DNA of 17,135 nucleotides, from positions 1 through 17,135 of the forward strand of contig RFUD01000006.1 in assembly GCA_009923125.1 (NCBI GenBank), written 5' to 3'. Of the stretch, positions 8,464 to 14,473 are shown in pieces. The notes below the pieces were generated by a model. The model saw only the letters and a program-made list of their open reading frames with translations. It was not told where the DNA came from and made no database searches. A program made the position numbers and the translations under genes. This stretch comes from Planctomycetia bacterium. GTDB taxonomy: Bacteria; Planctomycetota; Planctomycetia; Pirellulales; UBA1268. Numbering within the stretch: position 1 is the stretch's first letter; each line of letters starts with the position of its first letter.

Positions 8464-8766
8464 TCAATCTTCGCGGTTGGGGGCGACCAACCCCAACACC
8501 ATCGCATCGGCAGGATCACGGCACGCTTCCGCCTGCACCCCTTCGGGCTCGAGACACTCGGCGTGGTCTCGAAGCAGACGCAGGTAGTCGTCCGTCACGT
8601 CGGGCGGAAGCCGCAGTTTGCGACGGAGTGTCCGCTCCACCTCGGACAGCAGCCCTTCACAGATGATGATCTGGTGGTGTTGCAGGCAGAGTTCGAAAAT
8701 CGCTTCGCACAAGCCCCTCGTCGCCGCCGCGGCGATCACGACGTTGGCATCGAGGATCACCCTCAC
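8464..8766 (-). CDS. PIN-domain toxin (COG1569-like), C-terminally truncated
   Basis: The 100-residue minus-strand product begins MRVILDANVVIAAA, the start of a PIN-domain ribonuclease with its first catalytic Asp at position 6. It continues with CEGLLSEVERTL, giving acidic residues 42 and 44, and CRDPADAMVLGL with Asp84 and Asp87. Family members are usually about 130-150 residues and end with a TGDxDLL-type motif supplying the last catalytic acid. Here the protein ends VAPNRED right after the third conserved block, so that motif is absent and nuclease activity is doubtful. The start is GTG 8766, overlapping the antitoxin stop as GTGA, so the pair is translationally coupled. The gene converges on DUF1552 and stops 12 bp from it. 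A reader expecting a full toxin should treat it as a remnant. Confidence 0.72.
   Translation of the reverse strand: MRVILDANVVIAAAATRGLCEAIFELCLQHHQIIICEGLLSEVERTLRRKLRLPPDVTDDYLRLLRDHAECLEPEGVQAEACRDPADAMVLGLVAPNRED
8476..8497. terminator. Candidate hairpin between convergent genes
   Basis: GTTGGGG (8476-8482) and CCCCAAC (8491-8497) form a perfect 7-bp stem with an 8-nt loop, just past the DUF1552 stop and inside the last codons of the truncated PIN gene. Neither strand has a T-run after it, so a Rho-independent terminator is only weakly supported. Confidence 0.22.
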
Positions 8767-8978
8767 GAAAGCGCCTTGAACACGTCGTCGTCCGTCAGCA
8801 GTCCCTGAGCCTCGGCAAACGGGAGAATTTTCCGGCGAATCGCCCGAAATCGCTCCACCGCGACATACCGCCGCAACGACTCGCGGACGATGTCACTGAC
8901 GGCTTTGTTCTCGTCGCGGCTGAGTTTGTCGAGCTCGCTCCGGAGATCTTCGGGAAGGCGGATCGTCAAGGTCGTCAT
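8763..8978 (-). CDS. Ribbon-helix-helix antitoxin (CopG/MetJ-Arc type)
   Basis: The 71-residue product opens with MTTLTIRLPEDLRSELDKLS, the N-terminal beta-strand and first helix of ribbon-helix-helix DNA-binding antitoxins. The second helix follows as NKAVSDIVRESLRRYV. The C-terminal part (AVERFRAIRRKILPFAEAQGLLTDDDVF) is the kind of tail that wraps the partner PIN toxin. It lies directly upstream of the PIN gene with a 4-bp overlap, the usual antitoxin-first order. ATG 8978 has a GAGG ribosome-binding site about 10 nt upstream. An inverted repeat around a TACAAT box in front of it fits autorepression by this protein. It looks intact, unlike its partner. Confidence 0.82.
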   Translation of the reverse strand: MTTLTIRLPEDLRSELDKLSRDENKAVSDIVRESLRRYVAVERFRAIRRKILPFAEAQGLLTDDDVFKALS

Positions 8979-8987
8979 GTCACAGGT

Positions 8988-9019
8988 CCTCGCACGACAT
9001 TGTAGTGTGTAGTGCGAGG
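8988..9019 (-). promoter_or_regulatory. Promoter/operator of the toxin-antitoxin pair
   Basis: CCTCGCAC (8988-8995) and GTGCGAGG (9012-9019) are perfect 8-bp inverted arms separated by 16 bp. Between them, on the minus strand, lies TACAAT (9004-8999), a good -10 box placed about 20 nt ahead of the antitoxin ATG. No matching -35 box is seen. Operators that overlap the promoter are typical of ribbon-helix-helix antitoxins that repress themselves; that role is inferred here. Confidence 0.5.
9001..9014. repeat. Tandem direct repeat TGTAGTG x2 inside the operator region
   Basis: The heptamer TGTAGTG occurs twice without a gap (9001-9007 and 9008-9014), overlapping the right half of the operator. 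Short direct repeats of this kind are common binding sites for ribbon-helix-helix dimers. It may equally be chance in a short region. Confidence 0.4.
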
Positions 9020-9042
9020 GGTACGGTGGAGCAACTGCGGGC

Positions 9043-9807
9043 TCACTTGACCTTGTAGACCTTCACGTCGTCGATCCAGGCCGAGGGGTTCATGAGGAAG
9101 CTGAACCAGCGCTTCGTGGGGTGGGCGAAGCCTTCCGAGCGGTGGCTGCCGAGCGGCTTGCCGTCGAGCGTCACGCGCATCTCGTCGCCCTCGGTGACGA
9201 GCACGAGCTCGTGCCAGTCGTTGTCGGCCTTCCAGGGCAGGTCCTTGGTCTTCGTGGCGAGCAGGGCGGCAAGGTCAGCCGGCAGTGGTTCCTTGCGGTC
9301 GAGATACGGCTGGCGTCGGGCGCGGAGTTCCAGATTCATGACGCCGGTCTTGTAGTCGGCGAGCTGGATGCGTGGTGGCTTCGTCGAGATCAGGGCGTAA
9401 CACAGGTGCCCGGCGTGCACGCCGGGCGTCTGGCGATCGACGAACCCCACGGTGAGCGTCGTGGGCTTGTCCTTCTCCGGAAGCTTGAACCGCACGATCG
9501 CGCCCCCATCCTCGAAGCCGGCCTCGTGGTGGACATGGGGCTGGTGGCCGGCGCGGGGCTCGTTGATCACCTTGAGCACGCCCCCGTCGAGGTCGGCCTG
9601 CTTGACGTCGGGCACGCGATCGGCCGTGGCGCTATTCCAGCCGTTGCCGATCGCCTTGGCCAGGTTGCCGTCCTCCTCGCGATCGAACGAGTCTTCGAAC
9701 AGGAGCGTGCCGGACTTCAGCCAGGCGGCGTCGTCGCGGTCGGCGCCGCTCGCCGGGACGGCGAGGATGCAGCAAGAGAGCACGGATACACGAAGCAGCG
9801 ACATCAT
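9043..9807 (-). CDS. Secreted protein of unknown function, probably ConA/LamG-like; downstream copy of a tandem pair
   Basis: The 254-residue product starts with a signal peptide (MMSLLRVSVLSCCILAVPASGA) and then the mature sequence DDAAWLKSGTLLFEDSFDRE. It continues through GNGWNSATADRVP, LDGGVLKV, a HEAGFEDGGAIVRFKL strand block, WHELVLVTEGDEMRVTLDGKPLG, and ends SAWIDDVKVYKVK. The alternation of beta-strand segments with the LF-D-F-R-E and V-DGK-GS-pattern suggests a concanavalin-like jelly roll, as in planctomycete 3-keto-disaccharide hydrolase/DUF1080-like proteins. I cannot assign a family with certainty. It is closely similar to the gene immediately upstream over its whole length. I place the start at ATG 9807, overlapping the upstream TGA as ATGA. 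ATG 9804 is equally possible and better spaced from the AGGTGAG ribosome-binding site. The longer open frame upstream is the other copy read out of frame. Confidence 0.75.
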   Translation of the reverse strand: MMSLLRVSVLSCCILAVPASGADRDDAAWLKSGTLLFEDSFDREEDGNLAKAIGNGWNSATADRVPDVKQADLDGGVLKVINEPRAGHQPHVHHEAGFEDGGAIVRFKLPEKDKPTTLTVGFVDRQTPGVHAGHLCYALISTKPPRIQLADYKTGVMNLELRARRQPYLDRKEPLPADLAALLATKTKDLPWKADNDWHELVLVTEGDEMRVTLDGKPLGSHRSEGFAHPTKRWFSFLMNPSAWIDDVKVYKVK

Positions 9808-10583
9808 CTCACCTTGTAGACCTTCACGTCGTCGATCCAGGCCGAGGGATTCATGAGCAGGCTGAACCAGCGCTTCATGGGGTGTGCGAAGCCCTCCGAG
9901 CGGTGGCTGCCGAGCGGCTTGCCATCGAGTGTGACCCGCATCTCGTCCCCTTCGGTCACGAGCACGAGTTCGTGCCACTCGTGGTCGGCCTTCCACGACA
10001 CGAACTTCATCTTGCTGTCGAGCAGTTGCTGGAGATCGTCGGGCAGCTTTTCTCCGCTCTTGAGGTAGGGCTGGCGACGCTTGGAGACATCGGGATCGGA
10101 GTAGCCGGTCTTGCGGTCGAGGAGTTGCACCTGGGGCGGATTGTCCGAGAGGACGGCGTAGCACAGGTGACCGGCGAGCGCCTTCGACGTCTCCCGGTCC
10201 ACGAAGCCCACGGTCAGCGATTCATTTTTCGAGAGCCCGGGCAGCTTGAAGCGAACGATCGCTCCGCCGTCCTCGAAGCCGGCGTCGTGATGGATGTGCG
10301 CCTGATGCCCTGCCTTGGCGGAGCTCATGACCTTGAGCACGCCGCCGTCGAGGTTGGCCTGCTTCTCGTCCGGAACCCGGTTGGCCGTGGCGCTGTTCCA
10401 GCCGTTGCCGATCGCCTTGGCGAGGTTGCCGTCCTCCTCGCGGTCGAACGAGTCTTCGAAGAGGAGCGTGCCGGACTTCAGCCAGGCGGCGTCGTCGCCA
10501 GCGTGGGCGACGCAGTTCACGGCGGCCACGGTGCCGATGGCCAGGAGGGCGACGCGAGGAAGGAGCATCAACAAGGATTTCGG
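9051..10583. repeat. Tandem gene duplication, offset of 761 bp
   Basis: The DNA from about 9051 recurs from about 9812 in the same orientation, starting with CCTTGTAGACCTTCACGTCG in both. Identity by eye is highest over the 3' coding ends and over the region encoding the mature N-terminus (compare 9650-9735 with 10415-10500). It falls in the middle and in the signal peptides. This points to duplication of a whole gene followed by partial divergence, or by local gene conversion. Confidence 0.75.
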
Positions 10584-10592
10584 ATGGCTCAT
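9804..10592 (-). CDS. Secreted protein of unknown function, probably ConA/LamG-like; upstream copy of a tandem pair
   Basis: The 262-residue product has a signal peptide with a likely cut after VNCVAHA and then DDAAWLKSGTLLFEDSFDRE, the same mature start as its neighbour. Long identical blocks shared with the other copy include GNLAKAIGNGWNSAT, GHQ.H.HH.AGFEDGGAIVRFKLP and the final 50 residues, apart from scattered changes. The copies differ mainly in the signal peptide and in a middle region: this one has SDPDVSKRRQPYLKSGEKLPDD where the other has MNLELRARRQPYLDRKEPLPAD. A jelly-roll carbohydrate-binding or hydrolase-like fold is inferred, not demonstrated. It lies 27 bp downstream of the lipoprotein gene on the same strand and overlaps the next copy by 4 bp, so it is probably part of one transcript with both. 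Confidence 0.75.
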   Translation of the reverse strand: MSHPKSLLMLLPRVALLAIGTVAAVNCVAHAGDDAAWLKSGTLLFEDSFDREEDGNLAKAIGNGWNSATANRVPDEKQANLDGGVLKVMSSAKAGHQAHIHHDAGFEDGGAIVRFKLPGLSKNESLTVGFVDRETSKALAGHLCYAVLSDNPPQVQLLDRKTGYSDPDVSKRRQPYLKSGEKLPDDLQQLLDSKMKFVSWKADHEWHELVLVTEGDEMRVTLDGKPLGSHRSEGFAHPMKRWFSLLMNPSAWIDDVKVYKVR

Positions 10593-10619
10593 GGTGGTGG
10601 ACGAAAACGATGGGCTGGG

Positions 10620-11042
10620 TTACAGCTCGATGTCGATGTCGATCATGTTGGCTCCTGGCTTCACCGTGCGGCGAAGTTCGGAGCGTTGCCCGTAGGCGGA
10701 CGGGATCCGGATACCTTTCAGTGCATCGGGAACGGCGACTCTTCCTTCGGCATCCGGCTCGTTTACGATTGCGAGCGAGACGACGCTTTCGCCGGGCATC
10801 ACGCCGCGGATCCGGGCATTGAAGCGGAGGTCATAGCGACCGGTGGAGTCGGTGATGCCGATCGAGGCGGACGAATTGGCTACCTGTGGTTGAAACGTCA
10901 CCATCACACCGGCGGGGGCAGGCTTGCCGTTGAAGGTGACGACGCCCGTCGCCGTGGCCCCCACGCCGGGCTGGCAGCCAGCGACGGCAGCGGTCACGAG
11001 CACCGCCAGCAAGCATCCTGGAGACGGCCTGAGGAAACGCAT
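10620..11042 (-). CDS. Small lipoprotein with a transthyretin/carboxypeptidase-regulatory-like beta-sandwich
   Basis: The 140-residue product begins with a lipoprotein signal ending in a VAGC lipobox, with the acylated Cys at position 23, so it should be membrane-anchored. The rest reads TGVVTFNGKPAPAGVMVTFQP, then STGRYDLRF and GVMPGESVVSLAI. That is the prealbumin-like or Cna-B-like sandwich common in planctomycete lipoproteins encoded next to DUF1559 genes. The function of this family is unknown. I chose ATG 11042, which starts 2 bp past the upstream stop. A TTG at 11048, overlapping that stop as TTGA, would add only two residues. It is the second gene of a four-gene minus-strand operon. 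Confidence 0.78.
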   Translation of the reverse strand: MRFLRPSPGCLLAVLVTAAVAGCQPGVGATATGVVTFNGKPAPAGVMVTFQPQVANSSASIGITDSTGRYDLRFNARIRGVMPGESVVSLAIVNEPDAEGRVAVPDALKGIRIPSAYGQRSELRRTVKPGANMIDIDIEL

Positions 11043-11044
11043 CG

Positions 11045-12103
11045 TCAATAGTCACTCGGAGTCGCGTTGCCGTCGGCCACGGAACTCAACTGTTGATACA
11101 CCCCGCGGATGCCGCGGATCGTGTTGAGCAAAATGCTCGGGTCGGTGGCCGAGTTGACCGACTGGTAACTTCCCCCGGTGGAATTGATCATGTCGCTCAC
11201 GAATCGCACGGACCCGTCGCACAGGACGAACGTCGCCCCGCCCGGGTGGTTGCTCCCGAAGCCGTCGTAGGCTCCCTGGTTGATCTTGTAGCGCGTGAAC
11301 CGCACGAGCGTCACGGAGGATGTGTTATCGCCCGACTGGCTCGACGTGCCGATCCATAGGCCCGGCAGGCGTTCGGTCTTCGGCGGAAAACCCGGCGCTC
11401 CAGGCAGGCTCGGGTCGGCGATTCCTCCCACCTCGCCGAGCAGGAACGTCCTCGAGGTGCCATCCACGATGTCACGGAGGGATCGGCCACGGAACTTGCG
11501 GATCGCACCGGTGGAGCTTTCGATGCACGGGGCCAGCATGGAGGCCGTGGTTCCCGAGCAGCCGAGGCCATAGGGGCCGCCACTGGCGGCGTAGTTCGAC
11601 TTGCTCGACCGATATCCCGAGGTGACGGCCAAAGAACCGGCCGCAGTGTTGTATTCGACTTCGGGAGTGAGTGTCGGGAGGGTGCAACTCGGGCAGGCGA
11701 ACGTGGGAATCGGCTGCCGGGCCACGGCCGCTGCCGCACTGGTGCCGTTGATGAACGTCACGGTGTGCGAAAACCCTGCCAGCGAGCCGTTGGACAGCGA
11801 GTTGTAGAGATCTGCCTGTTCCATGAACGGCAGCACGAGAAACGACCAGCCGTGGCCTTCGAGGAATTGGCTTCTCCCCCGCGCCGTTTCGAAGGTCACG
11901 GACGCCGCCTGGGGGGGCAGCACTTTCTTGGCATCGCAGTAGCCCTGCACTGCCAGGCCGATCTGCTTGGCGTTGTTGCTGCAGGCGTTGCGACGGCCAG
12001 ATTCACGGGCGGACTGCACCGCCGGCAGGAGCAGACCGACGAGCACCCCGATGATCGCGATCACCACGAGCAATTCGACCAGCGTGAACCCGGTTTTCCG
12101 CAT
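11045..12103 (-). CDS. DUF1559 pseudopilin-like protein (type II secretion/prepilin N-terminus)
   Basis: The 352-residue product begins MRKTGFTLVELLVVIAIIGV, a textbook type IV prepilin/pseudopilin N-terminus with cleavage expected between Gly5 and Phe6 and Glu at position +5 of the mature protein. LLLPAVQSARESGRRNACSNNAKQIGLA follows, the standard DUF1559 entry. Near the C-terminus HPGGATFVLCDGSVRFVS shows the H-(x)9-DG motif used to name these planctomycete proteins. Genomes of this group carry large families of them; the role is unknown but must be exported or membrane-tethered. The length is normal and no defect is visible. It leads the operon with the lipoprotein and the two ConA-like genes. 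A weak GGAG ribosome-binding site lies about 13 nt ahead of ATG 12103. Confidence 0.92.
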   Translation of the reverse strand: MRKTGFTLVELLVVIAIIGVLVGLLLPAVQSARESGRRNACSNNAKQIGLAVQGYCDAKKVLPPQAASVTFETARGRSQFLEGHGWSFLVLPFMEQADLYNSLSNGSLAGFSHTVTFINGTSAAAAVARQPIPTFACPSCTLPTLTPEVEYNTAAGSLAVTSGYRSSKSNYAASGGPYGLGCSGTTASMLAPCIESSTGAIRKFRGRSLRDIVDGTSRTFLLGEVGGIADPSLPGAPGFPPKTERLPGLWIGTSSQSGDNTSSVTLVRFTRYKINQGAYDGFGSNHPGGATFVLCDGSVRFVSDMINSTGGSYQSVNSATDPSILLNTIRGIRGVYQQLSSVADGNATPSDY

Positions 12104-12146
12104 GGATGCGCTGGAACTCCAACCCCGCGAGACCCTTCAATTCTGC

Positions 12147-12152
12147 ATTGTA
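12147..12152 (-). promoter_or_regulatory. Candidate -10 box for the DUF1559 operon
   Basis: TACAAT reads on the minus strand, about 45 bp ahead of ATG 12103, in the 145-bp gap between the divergent operon and hydrolase. The same hexamer sits in front of the antitoxin gene. No good -35 box is seen at normal spacing. For the plus-strand hydrolase I see no convincing promoter in this gap. Confidence 0.3.
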
Positions 12153-12248
12153 TGGTAGGGAAACCAGGTGCGAGAATCATCGTGGAGAAATGCGTAAAAA
12201 TCCTTTTCAATCGCGCACCGCCCCCACGACGTTCGGTACCGTGAGGGA

Positions 12249-13601
12249 ATGAAAAACGCCAGGCTCCTGCTGCGGCTCGTCGCGACGGCACTCGTGTGGC
12301 CGATCGTGTCGCAGACCGTCACGGCGGCGCATGAGCCGCTCTGGCAGCATGTGGACGACACCGACGACGTCCACGATCGTCGCGGTGTCAGCCTGGAATT
12401 CGTCGGACCGGCGACGGATCGACGACTCGTGGTGCGGGCGACGGACGCGGGGCTCTATGCATGGGCCCAGGTGTCAGCGCCTGCTGAACAGTGGAATGTG
12501 GGAACGCGGCGGGCCATCGAGGCCGCCATCAGGAACACGAGCGCTGACGCGGTCGAGGTGGCGCTGTGGGTCGTAGCCGACGTGGGCTGGGAATCGATTG
12601 CGGACTTTGCGGTCCTGCGTTCGGGTGAAACACGGACGTTCTCGTGCCCGCTGCGAGCCGCGTTTCCCGACGGCACGCCGAAACTTGATCCAGCCTGTGT
12701 GCGGGGCGTCCGAGTGATGCTCATGAAGCCCACCGTGGGGCAGACGGTCGAGGTGGCAGATCTCGCGGCGGTCGGCGATGCACCTCCGTGGATACGGCCC
12801 GCAGGGAGGCTCGACGTGCCGACCGTTGAGGATGGGCCACCGGCTCCGGGGCGACGCGTGCCCTACCGCCCTCTTCCGTCGGAGCCAGGAATCGAGACGC
12901 CCCCCGCGGCGTTTCTCTACCTCCCCAGCGATTGGCAGCCACGAGGAAGCCACCCTGTCGTCGTCGAATACCCAGGCAACATCTTCTTCGTGGCTGGCTG
13001 TTACTCGACAGGCACGCCGGAGCAGTGCGTGATGGGCTACGGCATGACGCGGGGCCGGGGTGCGATCTGGATCAGCGTGCCGTTCGTTGATGCTGCCGGC
13101 CATGTCGCCGAAAACGGCTGGGGCGACCCGGATCGGACGGCCGAGCTTTGCGTGGCCACCGTGGAGGACGTGTGCGAACGATTCGGCGGCGACCGCGAGC
13201 GCCTCGTGCTCACGGGCTTCTCCAGGGGTGCGATCGCCTGTGGCTTCATCGGCCTCCGCAATGACCGCATCGCACCGCTCTGGAAAGGGCTGCATTGCTG
13301 TCAGCATTACGATGGCGACGGCTGGAACGGCGCGACGCTCGACGGGGCGCTCGAACGGGCGGGGAGGTTTCGCGGGACAGCGGTCTTTCACACCGACAAC
13401 CCGGCGGACGCAGTGAAGCCGATCACGCAGGCCCTTGGTGTGCCGACGACGTTCGTTTCGTCGGGCCTCGGCGCCCACTCGTGCGCGATGTTTCTGGACG
13501 ACCGAGAGTCCACGAAGCGAGTGCAGACGTGGTTCGAGAATCTCACCGCACCGACGCGTCGGTCATCTGCGCCTGCCGCAGCCACGCCCAGCCCGCGATG
13601 A
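12249..13601 (+). CDS. Secreted alpha/beta hydrolase (esterase-like) with N-terminal beta-sandwich domain
   Basis: The 450-residue protein starts with a signal peptide (MKNARLLLRLVATALVWPIV). Residues of about 30-185 are beta-rich with no catalytic motif and resemble a carbohydrate-binding or jelly-roll module. From about residue 210 an alpha/beta hydrolase fold follows. HPVVVEYPGN looks like an oxyanion-hole strand. LTGFSRGA is the nucleophile elbow with Ser325, and GLGAHSC carries the likely catalytic His410. The catalytic Asp is less certain; HTDNPADA just ahead of the His is a candidate. The pattern suggests an exported esterase or peptidase-like enzyme acting on polymers, with the substrate unknown. 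ATG 12249 has a GAGGG sequence only 2-3 nt upstream, which is unusually close. The last 20 residues (APTRRSSAPAAATPSPR) are low-complexity and overlap the convergent gene by 59 bp. Confidence 0.75.
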   Translation: MKNARLLLRLVATALVWPIVSQTVTAAHEPLWQHVDDTDDVHDRRGVSLEFVGPATDRRLVVRATDAGLYAWAQVSAPAEQWNVGTRRAIEAAIRNTSADAVEVALWVVADVGWESIADFAVLRSGETRTFSCPLRAAFPDGTPKLDPACVRGVRVMLMKPTVGQTVEVADLAAVGDAPPWIRPAGRLDVPTVEDGPPAPGRRVPYRPLPSEPGIETPPAAFLYLPSDWQPRGSHPVVVEYPGNIFFVAGCYSTGTPEQCVMGYGMTRGRGAIWISVPFVDAAGHVAENGWGDPDRTAELCVATVEDVCERFGGDRERLVLTGFSRGAIACGFIGLRNDRIAPLWKGLHCCQHYDGDGWNGATLDGALERAGRFRGTAVFHTDNPADAVKPITQALGVPTTFVSSGLGAHSCAMFLDDRESTKRVQTWFENLTAPTRRSSAPAAATPSPR

Positions 13602-14454
13602 CAGCCGGCAGCCCGAGGCACGCCGCCCCCACTGCGAACAGCGCTTCCGTGCCGAGCGTGACGTCGAAGCGGGATCGGCCCATGAGCGTCTGGACGAGGG
13701 CGTAGCCGCCCACGATCGCCGTGCCGAGCGTGGCAACGGTGACGAGCCGCAGCCGCACAGGTTCAGACAGGCCGGCACGGCGGGCCGCCCAGGCGAGCAA
13801 TGGCAGCCACTGCAGGGCGTGGATCACGGCGCCATGCGGAAACTTCGTCACCCCGGCTCGGCCGAAGGTCTCCGGTGAGAGTCCTTCCGCCACCCGGATG
13901 TCGCCGTTCACGCTCACCCAGATGCCAAGCAGGCACGACCACACGAGGAACACGAGCCCGGCTCGGGCGGCGAGGAGCATGTCGGCCGGCAGTGCGGTGC
14001 GCTGCCGGAAGAAGCGGACCGTGAGGTCGATCGCCACGAGCGTGACGAACAGGATCAGGCCCCCCATCGCGTCGTAGAGAAACGAGTCGAGCGGCGTCGA
14101 GCGGTTGAAGTGGCTCGCCACGCCGCGCCAGGCCTGCAGATCGATCAGGGCGACCTCCACGAGGAGCGCCCAGGCCGTGGCTGCGGCGAGCCAGCGGTCG
14201 GCCCAGCGTTGCGGCAACTGTGCCCAGGCCCAGCCCATCGAGAGCGCCGTAAGCCCGCCCGAAATGCCGAACAGGATCGGCTTCCGCCACGTCACCGGCC
14301 CCTCCCACGGGCCGCCCGTCACGGCCCAGATGGCGGCATGCAGGAGCCCGCTGGCGACAAGAATCATGCCGATCTGGAACAACGGCCGCCCGCGGACGTC
14401 GTGTCGCCACTCCCACACTGGAGATGCCAGAAAACGGGCTGCCATAAACGACAT
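13543..14454 (-). CDS. Polytopic membrane protein of unknown function (about 8 transmembrane helices)
   Basis: The 303-residue product contains about eight hydrophobic helices, among them LFQIGMILVASGLLHAAIWA, GGLTALSMGWAW, ATAWALLVEVALIDLQAW, LILFVTLVAIDLTV, LVFLVWSCLLGIWVSV, LQWLPLLAWAA, LGTAIVGGYALVQTL and AVGAACLGLPAVIAGWAW. Conserved-looking polar positions between helices are HFNRSTPLDSFLYD and VTKFPHGAVIHALQW, with several histidines that could bind haem or metal; this is only a guess. I do not recognise the family. ATG 14454 is chosen because GGAG lies 9 nt upstream. The frame stays open further upstream, but that would run into the divergent reductase gene, which starts 19 bp away. 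ATG 14445 is a minor alternative. Its 3' end overlaps the hydrolase gene by 59 bp. Confidence 0.7.
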   Translation of the reverse strand: MSFMAARFLASPVWEWRHDVRGRPLFQIGMILVASGLLHAAIWAVTGGPWEGPVTWRKPILFGISGGLTALSMGWAWAQLPQRWADRWLAAATAWALLVEVALIDLQAWRGVASHFNRSTPLDSFLYDAMGGLILFVTLVAIDLTVRFFRQRTALPADMLLAARAGLVFLVWSCLLGIWVSVNGDIRVAEGLSPETFGRAGVTKFPHGAVIHALQWLPLLAWAARRAGLSEPVRLRLVTVATLGTAIVGGYALVQTLMGRSRFDVTLGTEALFAVGAACLGLPAVIAGWAWLRQAQMTDASVR

Positions 14455-14473
14455 CAGTGTAGACTCCGCGATC

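Noticed and set aside
9808..10164. N-terminal extension of the downstream ConA-like protein
   Set aside because: It lies entirely inside the upstream copy in another frame and lacks a signal peptide. The signal peptide begins at ATG 9807/9804.
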